Source: DATEMK01 sp039914625 (GTDB taxonomy: Bacteria; Bacteroidota; Bacteroidia; AKYH767-A; OLB10). Taken from it: 9,777 nucleotides of DNA. The position numbers and the translations under genes are program-made. The stretch lies in NCBI GenBank assembly GCA_039914625.1, contig JBDSOU010000264.1, positions 1-9,777 of the forward strand, read 5' to 3'. The notes below the pieces were generated by a model, which did not search any database, was not told where the DNA came from, and saw only the letters and a list, made by a program, of their open reading frames with translations. Of this stretch, positions 1-6,362 are shown piece by piece. How positions within the stretch are numbered: position 1 is the first letter of the stretch; the number at the start of each line of letters is the position of its first letter.

Positions 1-257
1 ATCTTTCCACAAAAGATGGCGAGCATAGTGGCAGCACAATGGTAGAATTTGATAGATCGCAGTTTGCAGAATTTTATGAAGGGCGCAACTGGAAAGATGG
101 CGACCCGGTTCCAAAAGGGTTGACAGCCACTTCAAAATCACAGAAAATGCTTTTTAATGAAATGACTGCGGGTGATACATGGAATTTTCAAGTCCGCGCG
201 CGCGGCACTAAAGGCACTTCTGAGTGGAGCCAGCCGGTAACTTTGATAGTTAGATAA
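1..257 (+). CDS. Fibronectin type III-like protein, C-terminal fragment
   Basis: The reading frame is open from the left edge (first full codon at position 3) to a TAA at 255-257, so only the last 84 residues are visible and the true start lies outside the window. The internal ATG at 39 is probably not the start, because the frame continues upstream of it. The end of the protein reads WNFQVRARGTKGTSEWSQPV, which matches the F and G strands of a fibronectin type III domain (aromatic-x-x-RVRA, then a Gly/Ser turn and a W-S-x-P edge). Such domains are usually beta-sandwich binding or spacer modules in surface or secreted proteins. Bacteroidota also have small Fn3-ending proteins of unknown role. 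Nothing catalytic is visible in the fragment. The gene converges on nusB and shares its terminator. Confidence 0.7.
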   Translation, partial: LSTKDGEHSGSTMVEFDRSQFAEFYEGRNWKDGDPVPKGLTATSKSQKMLFNEMTAGDTWNFQVRARGTKGTSEWSQPVTLIVR

Positions 258-276
258 AAGTATAGTTGTAAGTTTC

Positions 277-306
277 CGGCTGATCCCGATAGAAACCGGG
301 TCGGGA
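277..306. repeat. Short imperfect palindrome in the intergenic spacer
   Basis: TCCCGA at 284-289 pairs with TCGGGA at 301-306, with an 11-base loop that could tighten further through G-U pairs. It is GC-rich compared with its surroundings and sits just upstream of the main terminator hairpin. It could be a dispersed intergenic palindrome, or an extra stem stabilising the 3' end of the upstream transcript. Only one copy is seen here. Confidence 0.35.
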
Positions 307-316
307 CAGGCAGATT

Positions 317-355
317 ATAAAGCCGTTCTTATTTGAAGGACGGCTTTATATTTTA
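317..355. terminator. Bidirectional hairpin terminator between convergent genes
   Basis: The arms at 317-330 and 336-349 form a 14-bp stem around a 5-base loop. All pairs are Watson-Crick except one G-U. On the + strand a T-rich run (349-355) follows the stem, so it can end the Fn3-protein transcript. On the - strand the stem begins 8 bases past the nusB stop codon, so it can also end nusB, although the T-run on that side is weaker. Confidence 0.8.
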
Positions 356-357
356 GT

Positions 358-1302
358 TTATTCCACCAGCCCTCTTCCTGTTTTCACAATTTTATTTTCG
401 TTCTTCAGGTCAATTACCAGCTTGTCAACTATGCCGTTAATAAACAGGTTGCTTTTGGGGGTGCTGAAATCTTTAGCAATTTCGAGGTACTCATTTATGG
501 AAACTTTAATGGGAACCGTTGAAAGATGCAGCACTTCGCACAATGCCATTTTAATTAAAATCACATCCATCAAAGCAATGCGTTCAACGTCCCAGTTTTT
601 TGTTTTAGCGTCAATGATCCGGGTGAACCATTCATTATTTTTAATAGTATTGTGCAAAAGCAGGTTCACAAATTGTTTATCATCTTCTTTGTCCTTGTGA
701 ATAGCAGCAGGAACAAATTCGCCTTCAAGAACCGGAAACGTTTTAATGATACGCAGAGCCATCGAGCAGGCAAAAGCAAAACCATCAATCCAGTAAATAT
801 TTTTTTCTTCAATGGCGCTTGAAAAAAGATCGGACTCTGCCACAAATTTTTTGAACAGCCATACACAAAATTCTGTGTCCTGCACAATGGTATGATCGTC
901 TGCAGTTATGTAACGCTTATACTCATCAGTATTCCGCACCTGGTGAAAAATTTTTTTCAGCAAATCGTTTTCAGATTGCCAGGAAATGGCATGCTCTTTC
1001 GCAATTTTTTTTAAAGCATCGCTTGCTGTTAAAATCAGAACCACTTTATTTTGTGCGAAAGAATTTATTACCGGTTTTTCCGAAAGCGATTTGATATGTT
1101 TAGGCGCAAGATCAGCGCGGTACATGCCTTCCTGCTCTGCCAGCTCCTCAAAAAATAAAAGGAGGTAAATAAAAAGCTGGTAAGTGTTTTCAATTCCTTT
1201 GAAAATTTCATGTTCTGTTTTTACGGCATCTTTATTTTCTTCCTGAAAAAAAGAATAAAGGCCCTGTAAAACACGAATACGTAAATGCCTGCGGCTGAGC
1301 AT
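358..1302 (-). CDS. nusB: Transcription antitermination protein NusB (long Bacteroidota form)
   Basis: NusB is an RNA-binding factor that with NusE (ribosomal protein S10) recognises boxA and supports antitermination during rRNA transcription. The first 20 residues (MLSRRHLRIRVLQGLYSFFQ) match the opening helix of NusB, with its basic patch and the LQ-LY pattern. The rest of the canonical domain lies near the C-terminus: residues 237-298 carry WDVERIALMDVILIKMALCE and then VSINEYLEIAKDFSTPKSN-FINGIVDKL, the typical NusB end. At 314 residues it is over twice the length of E. coli NusB (about 140). The extra material is a mostly helical insertion around residues 21-200, a layout I associate with Bacteroidota NusB proteins. 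The ATG at 1302 gives the conserved N-terminus. It lies 100 bp downstream of leucine dehydrogenase on the same strand, separated by a repeat hairpin. I found no promoter box directly upstream. Confidence 0.9.
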   Translation of the reverse strand: MLSRRHLRIRVLQGLYSFFQEENKDAVKTEHEIFKGIENTYQLFIYLLLFFEELAEQEGMYRADLAPKHIKSLSEKPVINSFAQNKVVLILTASDALKKIAKEHAISWQSENDLLKKIFHQVRNTDEYKRYITADDHTIVQDTEFCVWLFKKFVAESDLFSSAIEEKNIYWIDGFAFACSMALRIIKTFPVLEGEFVPAAIHKDKEDDKQFVNLLLHNTIKNNEWFTRIIDAKTKNWDVERIALMDVILIKMALCEVLHLSTVPIKVSINEYLEIAKDFSTPKSNLFINGIVDKLVIDLKNENKIVKTGRGLVE

Positions 1303-1320
1303 AAATAAAGAACGTTAACC

Positions 1321-1400
1321 AGGTTTAAGTTTAAGGTTTAAAGTCTAAGGTTCATAGTCGCGTAAGCCAACTTTAAACTTTAAACCTTAAACCTTAAACT
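1321..1400. repeat. Inverted pair of GTTTAAR heptad arrays (potential hairpin)
   Basis: Positions 1321-1352 contain roughly four heptads of the form GTTTAAG or GTTTAAA read on the + strand. Positions 1369-1400 contain the same heptads read on the - strand. The two 32-base arms are complementary at 27 positions, with an unbroken 16-bp core (1329-1344 with 1377-1392) and a 16-base loop. The structure fills nearly all of the spacer between leucine dehydrogenase and nusB. No T-run follows on the - strand, so it is not a typical terminator. It might protect RNA 3' ends or simply be a dispersed repeat. Confidence 0.75.
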
Positions 1401-1402
1401 AT

Positions 1403-2521
1403 TTAATAAGTTGATTTCACTTTACTGATATCGGCCAATCGCCTTTCAGCAATTTGCTGGGCGGCAATATATGTCGGAATATTTTCCTGCTTCGATTTTT
1501 TGAGAATACTTAAAGTAAGGTCATAAATTTTTTCGGTTTGTTTCATGGCGCGGTCACGGTTGTACTCACCTTTGAATTCGAAAAAAACATTAATTAACCC
1601 ACCGGCATTAATTAAAAAATCAGGAGCATAAATGATTCCTTTTTCCATCAGCATTTTTCCATGAATGGTTTCATCGGCAAGCTGGTTGTTGGCAGCGCCT
1701 GCCACAATTGCACATTTTAACTGCTCAATATTTTCAGTATTCAGAGTCGCCCCCAAAGCACAAGGAGCATAAATATCCATAGGTGTTGAATAAACGGCTT
1801 CTGATGAAATTACTTCCGCACCGGTTTCGCCTGATACTTTGCGAAGCTGCTCCTCGTTGATATCTGTAATAAAAACTTTTGCATTTTCGCTTTTTAAATA
1901 TTTCACCAGATTTTCTCCCACATGCCCGACTCCCTGGATTACGACCCTTTTATTTTCAAGATTATCGCTTCCGTAAGTTTCTTTTGCAGCAGCTTTCATT
2001 CCCATATACACACCAAAAGCTGTAACAGGGGAAGGATCACCGCCACCTCCCATTGATTCTGGTAAGCCGGTAACGTGTTTAGTTTCCATTGCAACATATT
2101 CCATTTCGCGCGTGCTGGTTCCCACATCTTCAGCAGTTATATATTTCCCGTTAAGGTTATTCACAAACCGCCCGAACTTGCGGAACAATGCTTCAGTCTT
2201 TTCTTTTTTAGAGTCCCCGATAATTACTGCTTTTCCTCCTCCAAGATTTAACCCGCTTACTGCAGCTTTGTAGGTCATGCCACGCGATAAACGCAGTACA
2301 TCATTCAATGCTTCTGCTTCTGTTTTATACATCCACATGCGCGTGCCGCCAAGAGCCGGACCCAGTATAGTGTTATGAACGGCAATGATCGCTTTCAATC
2401 CGGTTTCCTGGTCATAACAAAAAGTAACCTGTTCATGTTGATCCATTGACATAGAACCGAAGATAGTAGTGCTTTTCACGCCTGTTTCTTTTGTTTCTTT
2501 CAATTCTTTTACTTCTAACAT
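1403..2521 (-). CDS. ldh: Leucine dehydrogenase (Glu/Leu/Phe/Val dehydrogenase family)
   Basis: This enzyme catalyses NAD-dependent oxidative deamination of leucine and other branched-chain amino acids to 2-oxoacids and ammonium, linking amino-acid breakdown to branched-chain acyl precursors. The N-terminal catalytic domain shows GPALGGTRMW at 54-63, MTYKAA with Lys85, and GGGKAV with Lys97. These are 12 residues apart, as are the substrate-binding and catalytic lysines of Bacillus leucine dehydrogenase. Asp132 in AEDVGTS matches the catalytic Asp. The NAD-binding Rossmann motif GVGHVG is at 197-202, with an acidic Asp220 ending the second strand. The length (372) fits the family (about 365) plus an N-terminal extension of about 17 residues, so M24 or M26 are alternative starts. 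A perfect TAnnTTTG box lies 47 bp upstream. Valine or phenylalanine dehydrogenase cannot be excluded, but the similarity to Bacillus leucine dehydrogenase favours this call. Confidence 0.9.
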   Translation of the reverse strand: MLEVKELKETKETGVKSTTIFGSMSMDQHEQVTFCYDQETGLKAIIAVHNTILGPALGGTRMWMYKTEAEALNDVLRLSRGMTYKAAVSGLNLGGGKAVIIGDSKKEKTEALFRKFGRFVNNLNGKYITAEDVGTSTREMEYVAMETKHVTGLPESMGGGGDPSPVTAFGVYMGMKAAAKETYGSDNLENKRVVIQGVGHVGENLVKYLKSENAKVFITDINEEQLRKVSGETGAEVISSEAVYSTPMDIYAPCALGATLNTENIEQLKCAIVAGAANNQLADETIHGKMLMEKGIIYAPDFLINAGGLINVFFEFKGEYNRDRAMKQTEKIYDLTLSILKKSKQENIPTYIAAQQIAERRLADISKVKSTY

Positions 2522-2530
2522 AGGGGGAAA

Positions 2531-2567
2531 TTTAAAGTGATAATTTTGAAGGCTGATTTTAAAGTGA
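2531..2567. repeat. Two direct copies of a decamer in the divergent promoter region
   Basis: TTTAAAGTGA occurs at 2531-2540 and again at 2558-2567, with starts 27 bp apart. Both copies sit between the divergent leucine dehydrogenase and ABC transporter genes. The second touches a candidate -7 box at 2568-2575. The pair might bind a regulator, but it is also partly composed of the TTTAAAG motif of the nearby heptad array, so it could be degenerate repeat material. Confidence 0.35.
2541..2548 (+). promoter_or_regulatory. Candidate Bacteroidota -7 box for the ABC transporter gene
   Basis: TAATTTTG is a perfect match to TAnnTTTG and would give a leader of roughly 80 bases. No TTTG -33 element is seen at the expected spacing. 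A second candidate with one mismatch, TAATCTTG, lies at 2614-2621, immediately after the heptad array and closer to the ATG. I cannot tell which, if either, is used. Confidence 0.3.
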
Positions 2568-2575
2568 CAAAGGTA
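2568..2575 (-). promoter_or_regulatory. Candidate Bacteroidota -7 box for leucine dehydrogenase
   Basis: On the - strand these bases read TACCTTTG, a perfect match to TAnnTTTG. Transcription would start near 2563, giving a leader of about 40 bases. The place where a -33 TTTG would sit is occupied by the heptad repeat array, and no TTTG is present there. Confidence 0.45.
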
Positions 2576-2581
2576 AAAAAA

Positions 2582-2614
2582 AGGTTTAAAGTTTAAGGTT
2601 TAAAGTTTAAAGTT
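2582..2614. repeat. GTTTAAR heptad array upstream of the ABC transporter gene
   Basis: Four heptads of the form GTTTAAA or GTTTAAG run in the + orientation. Positions 2591-2614 are an exact 24-base inverted copy of 1369-1392. Over 32 bases (2583-2614 against the complement of 1369-1400) 30 positions agree. The array ends 21 bases before the transporter ATG and overlaps the promoter region of both divergent genes. Confidence 0.75.
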
Positions 2615-2635
2615 AATCTTGCCCCGAAAACGAGC

Positions 2636-4435
2636 ATGAAACACCTCAAATCCCTCAATAAATATTTCTATCAGTACCGCGGCAGATTTTTGCTTGGAAT
2701 TTTATTTGTCACCATTTCAAATATTTTCGGAATTGTTCCTGCCCAAGTGGTGCGCAATGCTTTAGACCTTGTGTCTGCTGATATTGATACTTATAAAATG
2801 CTCAGCGGCTTTGAACTCAGAAATGATTTTTATTCAACACTCACACTCGGTATTGCTTTTTTTATTTTTCTCATTTTGCTGATGGCATTATTAAAAGGGG
2901 TGTTTATGTTTTTTATGCGTCAAACAATTATTGTCATGAGCCGCCATATTGAATATGAACAGAAGAATGAAATTTACAGGCACTATCAAAAGCTGAACAT
3001 TTCTTTTTACAATACTCATAATACCGGTGACCTGATGAATCGTATCAGCGAAGATGTTTCCCGTGTACGCATGTACGTTGGTCCTGCCATTATGTACACC
3101 ATAAATATGACCGTACTTTTTCTCCTTGTGAGCTATGCCATGTTTCATGTCAATGCGCGGCTCACATGGTTTGTGCTCACCCCCATGCCTGTACTCATTC
3201 TTATAATTTATTATGTGCACGATATTATTAATAAAAAAAGCGAACAGGTGCAGCAGCAACTATCCACTTTGTCCACTTATGTTCAGGAAGCTTTTTCCGG
3301 AATCAGGATTTTAAAATCTTTTGTGAGAGAAAAACAAAGTATCAGTGATTTTAATGAGCGTGCCGAAAAGTACAAACAACTGAATATGGATTTGGTGCGC
3401 ACCAATGCATTGTTCTTTCCTGTTCTTTTAATCCTTGTTGGTGTGAGTACGCTGATGACCATTTTTATCGGGGGAAAAGAAGTTATTGCCGGAAACATCA
3501 CTATCGGAAATATTGCCGAGTTTATTATTTACGTGAACATGCTTACGTGGCCAGTAGCTTCGCTCGGGTGGGTAGTGACGTTGATTCAGCGTGCTGCCGC
3601 TTCGCAGGAACGCATCAATGAATTTTTGCATACAATGCCAGATATTGTTTCCGGTTCGAAGGAAGCCTCAGAAGTAAAAGGAAATATTGAATTCCGTAAT
3701 GTAGGTTGTACTTATGCACATAGTGGAACGAAAGCATTGCAAAATATTTCCTTCAAAGTGGATGCAGGAAAATCACTCGCTATTATTGGCAGAACCGGCT
3801 CCGGAAAAACAACGGCTGTAAATCTTTTATTACGCCTGATGGATCCGTCAGATGGAGAAATTCTTATTGACGGGGAAAATTTAAAAGAAATTAATCTCGA
3901 TGATTTTCGCAAACAAACAGGTTGTGTTCCACAAGATGTTTTTCTGTTCAGCGATACCATTGCAAATAATATTTCGTTCGGTTTAACCGGAATAAGTGAA
4001 AACGCAACCCTTTCAGAAAAAATAAAAGAAGCTGCAAGAAATTCTGATGTGTATGAAAATATAATAGAATTTCCTGAACAATTTGAAACCGTAGTGGGGG
4101 AGAGGGGGATTACGCTTTCCGGAGGGCAAAAGCAGCGTATCTCAATTGCACGGGCCATCATCAAAGAGCCAAAGATTTTAATTTTTGATGATTGCCTCTC
4201 TGCTGTTGATACCAAAACAGAAGAAACTATCCTGCAGAATTTGCAAAAGATAATGAAAGGGCGCAATACCATAATGACCAGTCACCGCGTTTCATCCGTT
4301 AAAAATGCCGATGAAATAATTGTTTTTGCCGATGGAAAAATTGCCGAGCGTGGTGAACACTCATCACTCATTGAAAAAGGCGGGGTGTATGCTGAAATTT
4401 ATTGGAAGCAGTTGCTGGAAGAAGAAAAAGTATAA
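2636..4435 (+). CDS. ABC exporter, fused membrane and ATPase domains (half-transporter)
   Basis: This is a 599-residue type IV ABC exporter subunit that would dimerise in the inner membrane to pump out lipids, peptides or drugs; the substrate cannot be read from the sequence. The membrane domain spans about residues 1-320, with six hydrophobic segments near 17-38, 68-92, 150-170, 175-196, 258-280 and 285-310. The ATPase domain follows: Walker A GRTGSGKT at 385-392, Q-loop Gln433, signature LSGGQ at 494-498, Walker B ending Asp518, D-loop SAVD at 522-525 and switch His550. The residue after the Walker B Asp is Asp519 in place of the usual catalytic Glu (DDCLSAVD). This pattern is known in the degenerate-site subunits of heterodimeric exporters such as TM287 and BmrC/MdlA-like proteins, yet no partner gene is adjacent. 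The GNAT gene converges on it with a 7-bp gap. Confidence 0.92.
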   Translation: MKHLKSLNKYFYQYRGRFLLGILFVTISNIFGIVPAQVVRNALDLVSADIDTYKMLSGFELRNDFYSTLTLGIAFFIFLILLMALLKGVFMFFMRQTIIVMSRHIEYEQKNEIYRHYQKLNISFYNTHNTGDLMNRISEDVSRVRMYVGPAIMYTINMTVLFLLVSYAMFHVNARLTWFVLTPMPVLILIIYYVHDIINKKSEQVQQQLSTLSTYVQEAFSGIRILKSFVREKQSISDFNERAEKYKQLNMDLVRTNALFFPVLLILVGVSTLMTIFIGGKEVIAGNITIGNIAEFIIYVNMLTWPVASLGWVVTLIQRAAASQERINEFLHTMPDIVSGSKEASEVKGNIEFRNVGCTYAHSGTKALQNISFKVDAGKSLAIIGRTGSGKTTAVNLLLRLMDPSDGEILIDGENLKEINLDDFRKQTGCVPQDVFLFSDTIANNISFGLTGISENATLSEKIKEAARNSDVYENIIEFPEQFETVVGERGITLSGGQKQRISIARAIIKEPKILIFDDCLSAVDTKTEETILQNLQKIMKGRNTIMTSHRVSSVKNADEIIVFADGKIAERGEHSSLIEKGGVYAEIYWKQLLEEEKV

Positions 4436-4442
4436 TTGTGAT

Positions 4443-4991
4443 CTATGAATTCATCAATGAGTAAATCACTGTTCTATTAATTTTCTCCTTTTCAGTTTTT
4501 AAATATTCAAAATTTGCATCTACCCTGAAATTATTTTTTTCCAAAAGTTTTCTTGATCGTTCATTTAAAGCATTGGTAAATGCAACAATGGTTTTAAGTT
4601 TCATTGTATGAAAACCATATTCCACAACTTTTGTAAATGCTTCCTGCATAATTCCTTTTCCATGGAAATCAGGATGCAATTCATATCCTATTTCAGCGCG
4701 AAAGTGTTCTTGCGAAATATTCCATAAACAAATAGTGCCTGTTAATTTAAAATTATTTTTAAGCGCTATTGCCCAATAAATACTTTCGTTATTGGCTATG
4801 CCATTAGTTATTCTCTCAATAAATTTCAGTGCGTATGCGGAAGAATTGGTTTTTGGCCGGTCAATAAATTTATTTACTGTTTCATTGGTGCGAAGTGCAA
4901 ATATTTCATTTTCATCTTCTGTTTTAAGCTGCCTTAATAGCAGGCGATTTGTTATAAGTGATGGAAAAGTGGTGAAGTTAATATTAAGCAT
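4443..4991 (-). CDS. GNAT-family N-acetyltransferase (RimJ/RimL-like)
   Basis: The 182-residue protein has the layout of cytoplasmic acetyl-CoA-dependent GNAT enzymes of the RimJ/RimL/SpeG branch. It opens with TNRLLLRQLKTED (residues 14-26), the common first strand of this branch. Motif A lies at 99-120: AEIGYELHPDFHGKGIMQEA, where HGKG (110-113) forms the acetyl-CoA pyrophosphate loop. The later N140-x-x-N-x-x-S and KLLEKNNF (148-155) complete motif B. The acceptor could be a ribosomal protein N-terminus, another protein or a small molecule, and the sequence does not decide. The start at 4991 is just before the family's first strand, and a perfect -7 box lies 5 bp upstream of it. It follows the thiolase gene on the same strand after 77 bp, so it may also be read from the fad cluster. 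No clear terminator separates it from the convergent ABC gene. Confidence 0.88.
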   Translation of the reverse strand: MLNINFTTFPSLITNRLLLRQLKTEDENEIFALRTNETVNKFIDRPKTNSSAYALKFIERITNGIANNESIYWAIALKNNFKLTGTICLWNISQEHFRAEIGYELHPDFHGKGIMQEAFTKVVEYGFHTMKLKTIVAFTNALNERSRKLLEKNNFRVDANFEYLKTEKEKINRTVIYSLMNS

Positions 4992-4996
4992 AAGTA

Positions 4997-5004
4997 CAAA
5001 ACTA
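4997..5004 (-). promoter_or_regulatory. Candidate -7 box giving a nearly leaderless GNAT transcript
   Basis: The - strand reads TAGTTTTG, a perfect TAnnTTTG match. Its downstream edge is 5 bases from the ATG of the acetyltransferase gene, so transcription would start at or within a few bases of the start codon. No TTTG -33 element is visible, which keeps confidence low. Confidence 0.3.
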
Positions 5005-5068
5005 ACGCGTGTTTCTCACTTCTGTCATTTAGAGATTGTGCCGGTAAAAATCCGTATTAGTGATTGTG

Positions 5069-6247
5069 TTAATTCAGAAACTCAAAAACTCCGGCAGCGC
5101 CTTGTCCTGTTCCAACACACATGGTAACCATTCCATATTTTAATTTTCTTCTGCGCATTTCACTGAAAAGCTGCACACTCAATTTTGCTCCGGTACATCC
5201 AAGCGGGTGGCCAAGTGCAATTGCGCCTCCGTTTACATTTACAATGTCAGGATTTAATCCGAGAGTTCTGACAACAGCTAACGATTGTGATGCAAATGCT
5301 TCGTTCAATTCAATGAGTTGAATATCGTTTTGCTTCATGCCTGCTTTCTTCAAAACTTTCGGAATTGCTTCAACGGGACCAATGCCCATAATGCGCGGCT
5401 CGACTGCAGCAACAGCATAATTTACAAAACGTGCGATGGGGGTTGCATTCAATTGTTTCAGCATATTTTCAGAAACTACTAAAACAAAAGCAGCCCCGTC
5501 ACTTGTTTGTGATGAATTGCCGGCAGTAACGGATCCTGTAGCCGAAAAAACAGGTTTCAGTGATGCAAGTTTTTCAATGGAAGTATCAGCGCGAGCGCCT
5601 TCATCTGTGTCAACAACATAATTACGCAGTTGTTTTTTTTCGTTTTCATCAAGGAATGTTTCCGAAACTTTTATAGGAACAATTTCATCTTTGAAAAAAC
5701 CACTTTTGATTGCATAAATTGCTTTTTTATGTGACTGCAATGAAAATGCATCCTGGTCTTCGCGCGAAATTTTGTATTCATTGGCAACTGCCTCAGCAGT
5801 TAATCCCATTCCCCAATACCAGTCAGGATGAGTTTTCGCCACTTCATAATTCGGAACAATGCGCCATCCCCCGAAAGGAATAGGTGACATAGTTTCCACA
5901 CCTCCTGCAATAATGCAATCAGCCAAACCTGATTTTATCTTTGAAGCTGCAATTGAAATTGTTTCCAAACCTGAAGCGCAATAACGGTTCACAGTCATGC
6001 CCGGAACTTTTACAGTGTTTAATCCCATCAGTGAAATCATTCTTCCAACATTCAAACCCTGTTCAGCTTCTGGCGTTGCATTCCCGACAATTACATCGTC
6101 AATCAGATCTTTGTCAAGATTCGGAACGGTTATCAAAAGTTTTTTAACGACTTCAGCAGCTAAATCATCCGCTCGCATGAATCGGAATTTTCCTTTTGGC
6201 GCTTTGCCCACAGCTGTTCTGAATCCTGTGATGATGTAAGCTTCCAT
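5069..6247 (-). CDS. fadA: Acetyl-CoA C-acyltransferase (3-ketoacyl-CoA thiolase)
   Basis: The product catalyses thiolytic cleavage of 3-ketoacyl-CoA to acetyl-CoA and a shortened acyl-CoA, the last step of beta-oxidation; the related acetoacetyl-CoA thiolase reaction is possible. All thiolase landmarks are present: nucleophile Cys90 in NRYCASGLE, NEAF at 315-318, His347 in GGAIALGHPLGCTGA, and the acid/base Cys377 in MCVGTGQGA. The length of 392 residues is normal for a complete thiolase. The FadN-type enzyme two genes upstream on the same strand would supply its substrate, which favours a degradative rather than biosynthetic role. The 115-bp AT-rich gap before its start contains no perfect -7 box and no clear hairpin, so read-through from upstream is plausible. 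The GNAT gene follows after 77 bp. Confidence 0.93.
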   Translation of the reverse strand: MEAYIITGFRTAVGKAPKGKFRFMRADDLAAEVVKKLLITVPNLDKDLIDDVIVGNATPEAEQGLNVGRMISLMGLNTVKVPGMTVNRYCASGLETISIAASKIKSGLADCIIAGGVETMSPIPFGGWRIVPNYEVAKTHPDWYWGMGLTAEAVANEYKISREDQDAFSLQSHKKAIYAIKSGFFKDEIVPIKVSETFLDENEKKQLRNYVVDTDEGARADTSIEKLASLKPVFSATGSVTAGNSSQTSDGAAFVLVVSENMLKQLNATPIARFVNYAVAAVEPRIMGIGPVEAIPKVLKKAGMKQNDIQLIELNEAFASQSLAVVRTLGLNPDIVNVNGGAIALGHPLGCTGAKLSVQLFSEMRRRKLKYGMVTMCVGTGQGAAGVFEFLN

Positions 6248-6362
6248 TTAGTAAGTAATAAAATATTGATTTCTGATAATTAATTTATTGGCTATTGTAA
6301 GAACTGAAAAAACATTTAAAAATTTTTACCAAATGACAATAAAATAAATAGAAAAAATAAAT

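Noticed and set aside
422..1168. Several open frames of 60 to 92 codons overlapping nusB on both strands
   Set aside because: They overlap a full-length conserved gene in other frames and have no recognisable domains.
1321..1400. CRISPR-like or telomere-like array
   Set aside because: The units are 7-base degenerate heptads without spacers and no cas gene is present; there are too few units for a telomere-type array.
3712..4272. A 186-codon open frame on the - strand
   Set aside because: It lies wholly antisense to the ABC ATPase domain with all its conserved motifs and shows no recognisable protein features.
4436..4460. Palindrome ATGAATTCAT (4445-4454) as terminator between the ABC and GNAT genes
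   Set aside because: It is short, AT-rich, inside the GNAT coding end and has no T-run, so it is not a convincing terminator.
6248..6362. Possible promoter in the AT-rich gap before the thiolase gene
   Set aside because: No perfect TAnnTTTG box is found on the - strand; AT-richness alone is not evidence.
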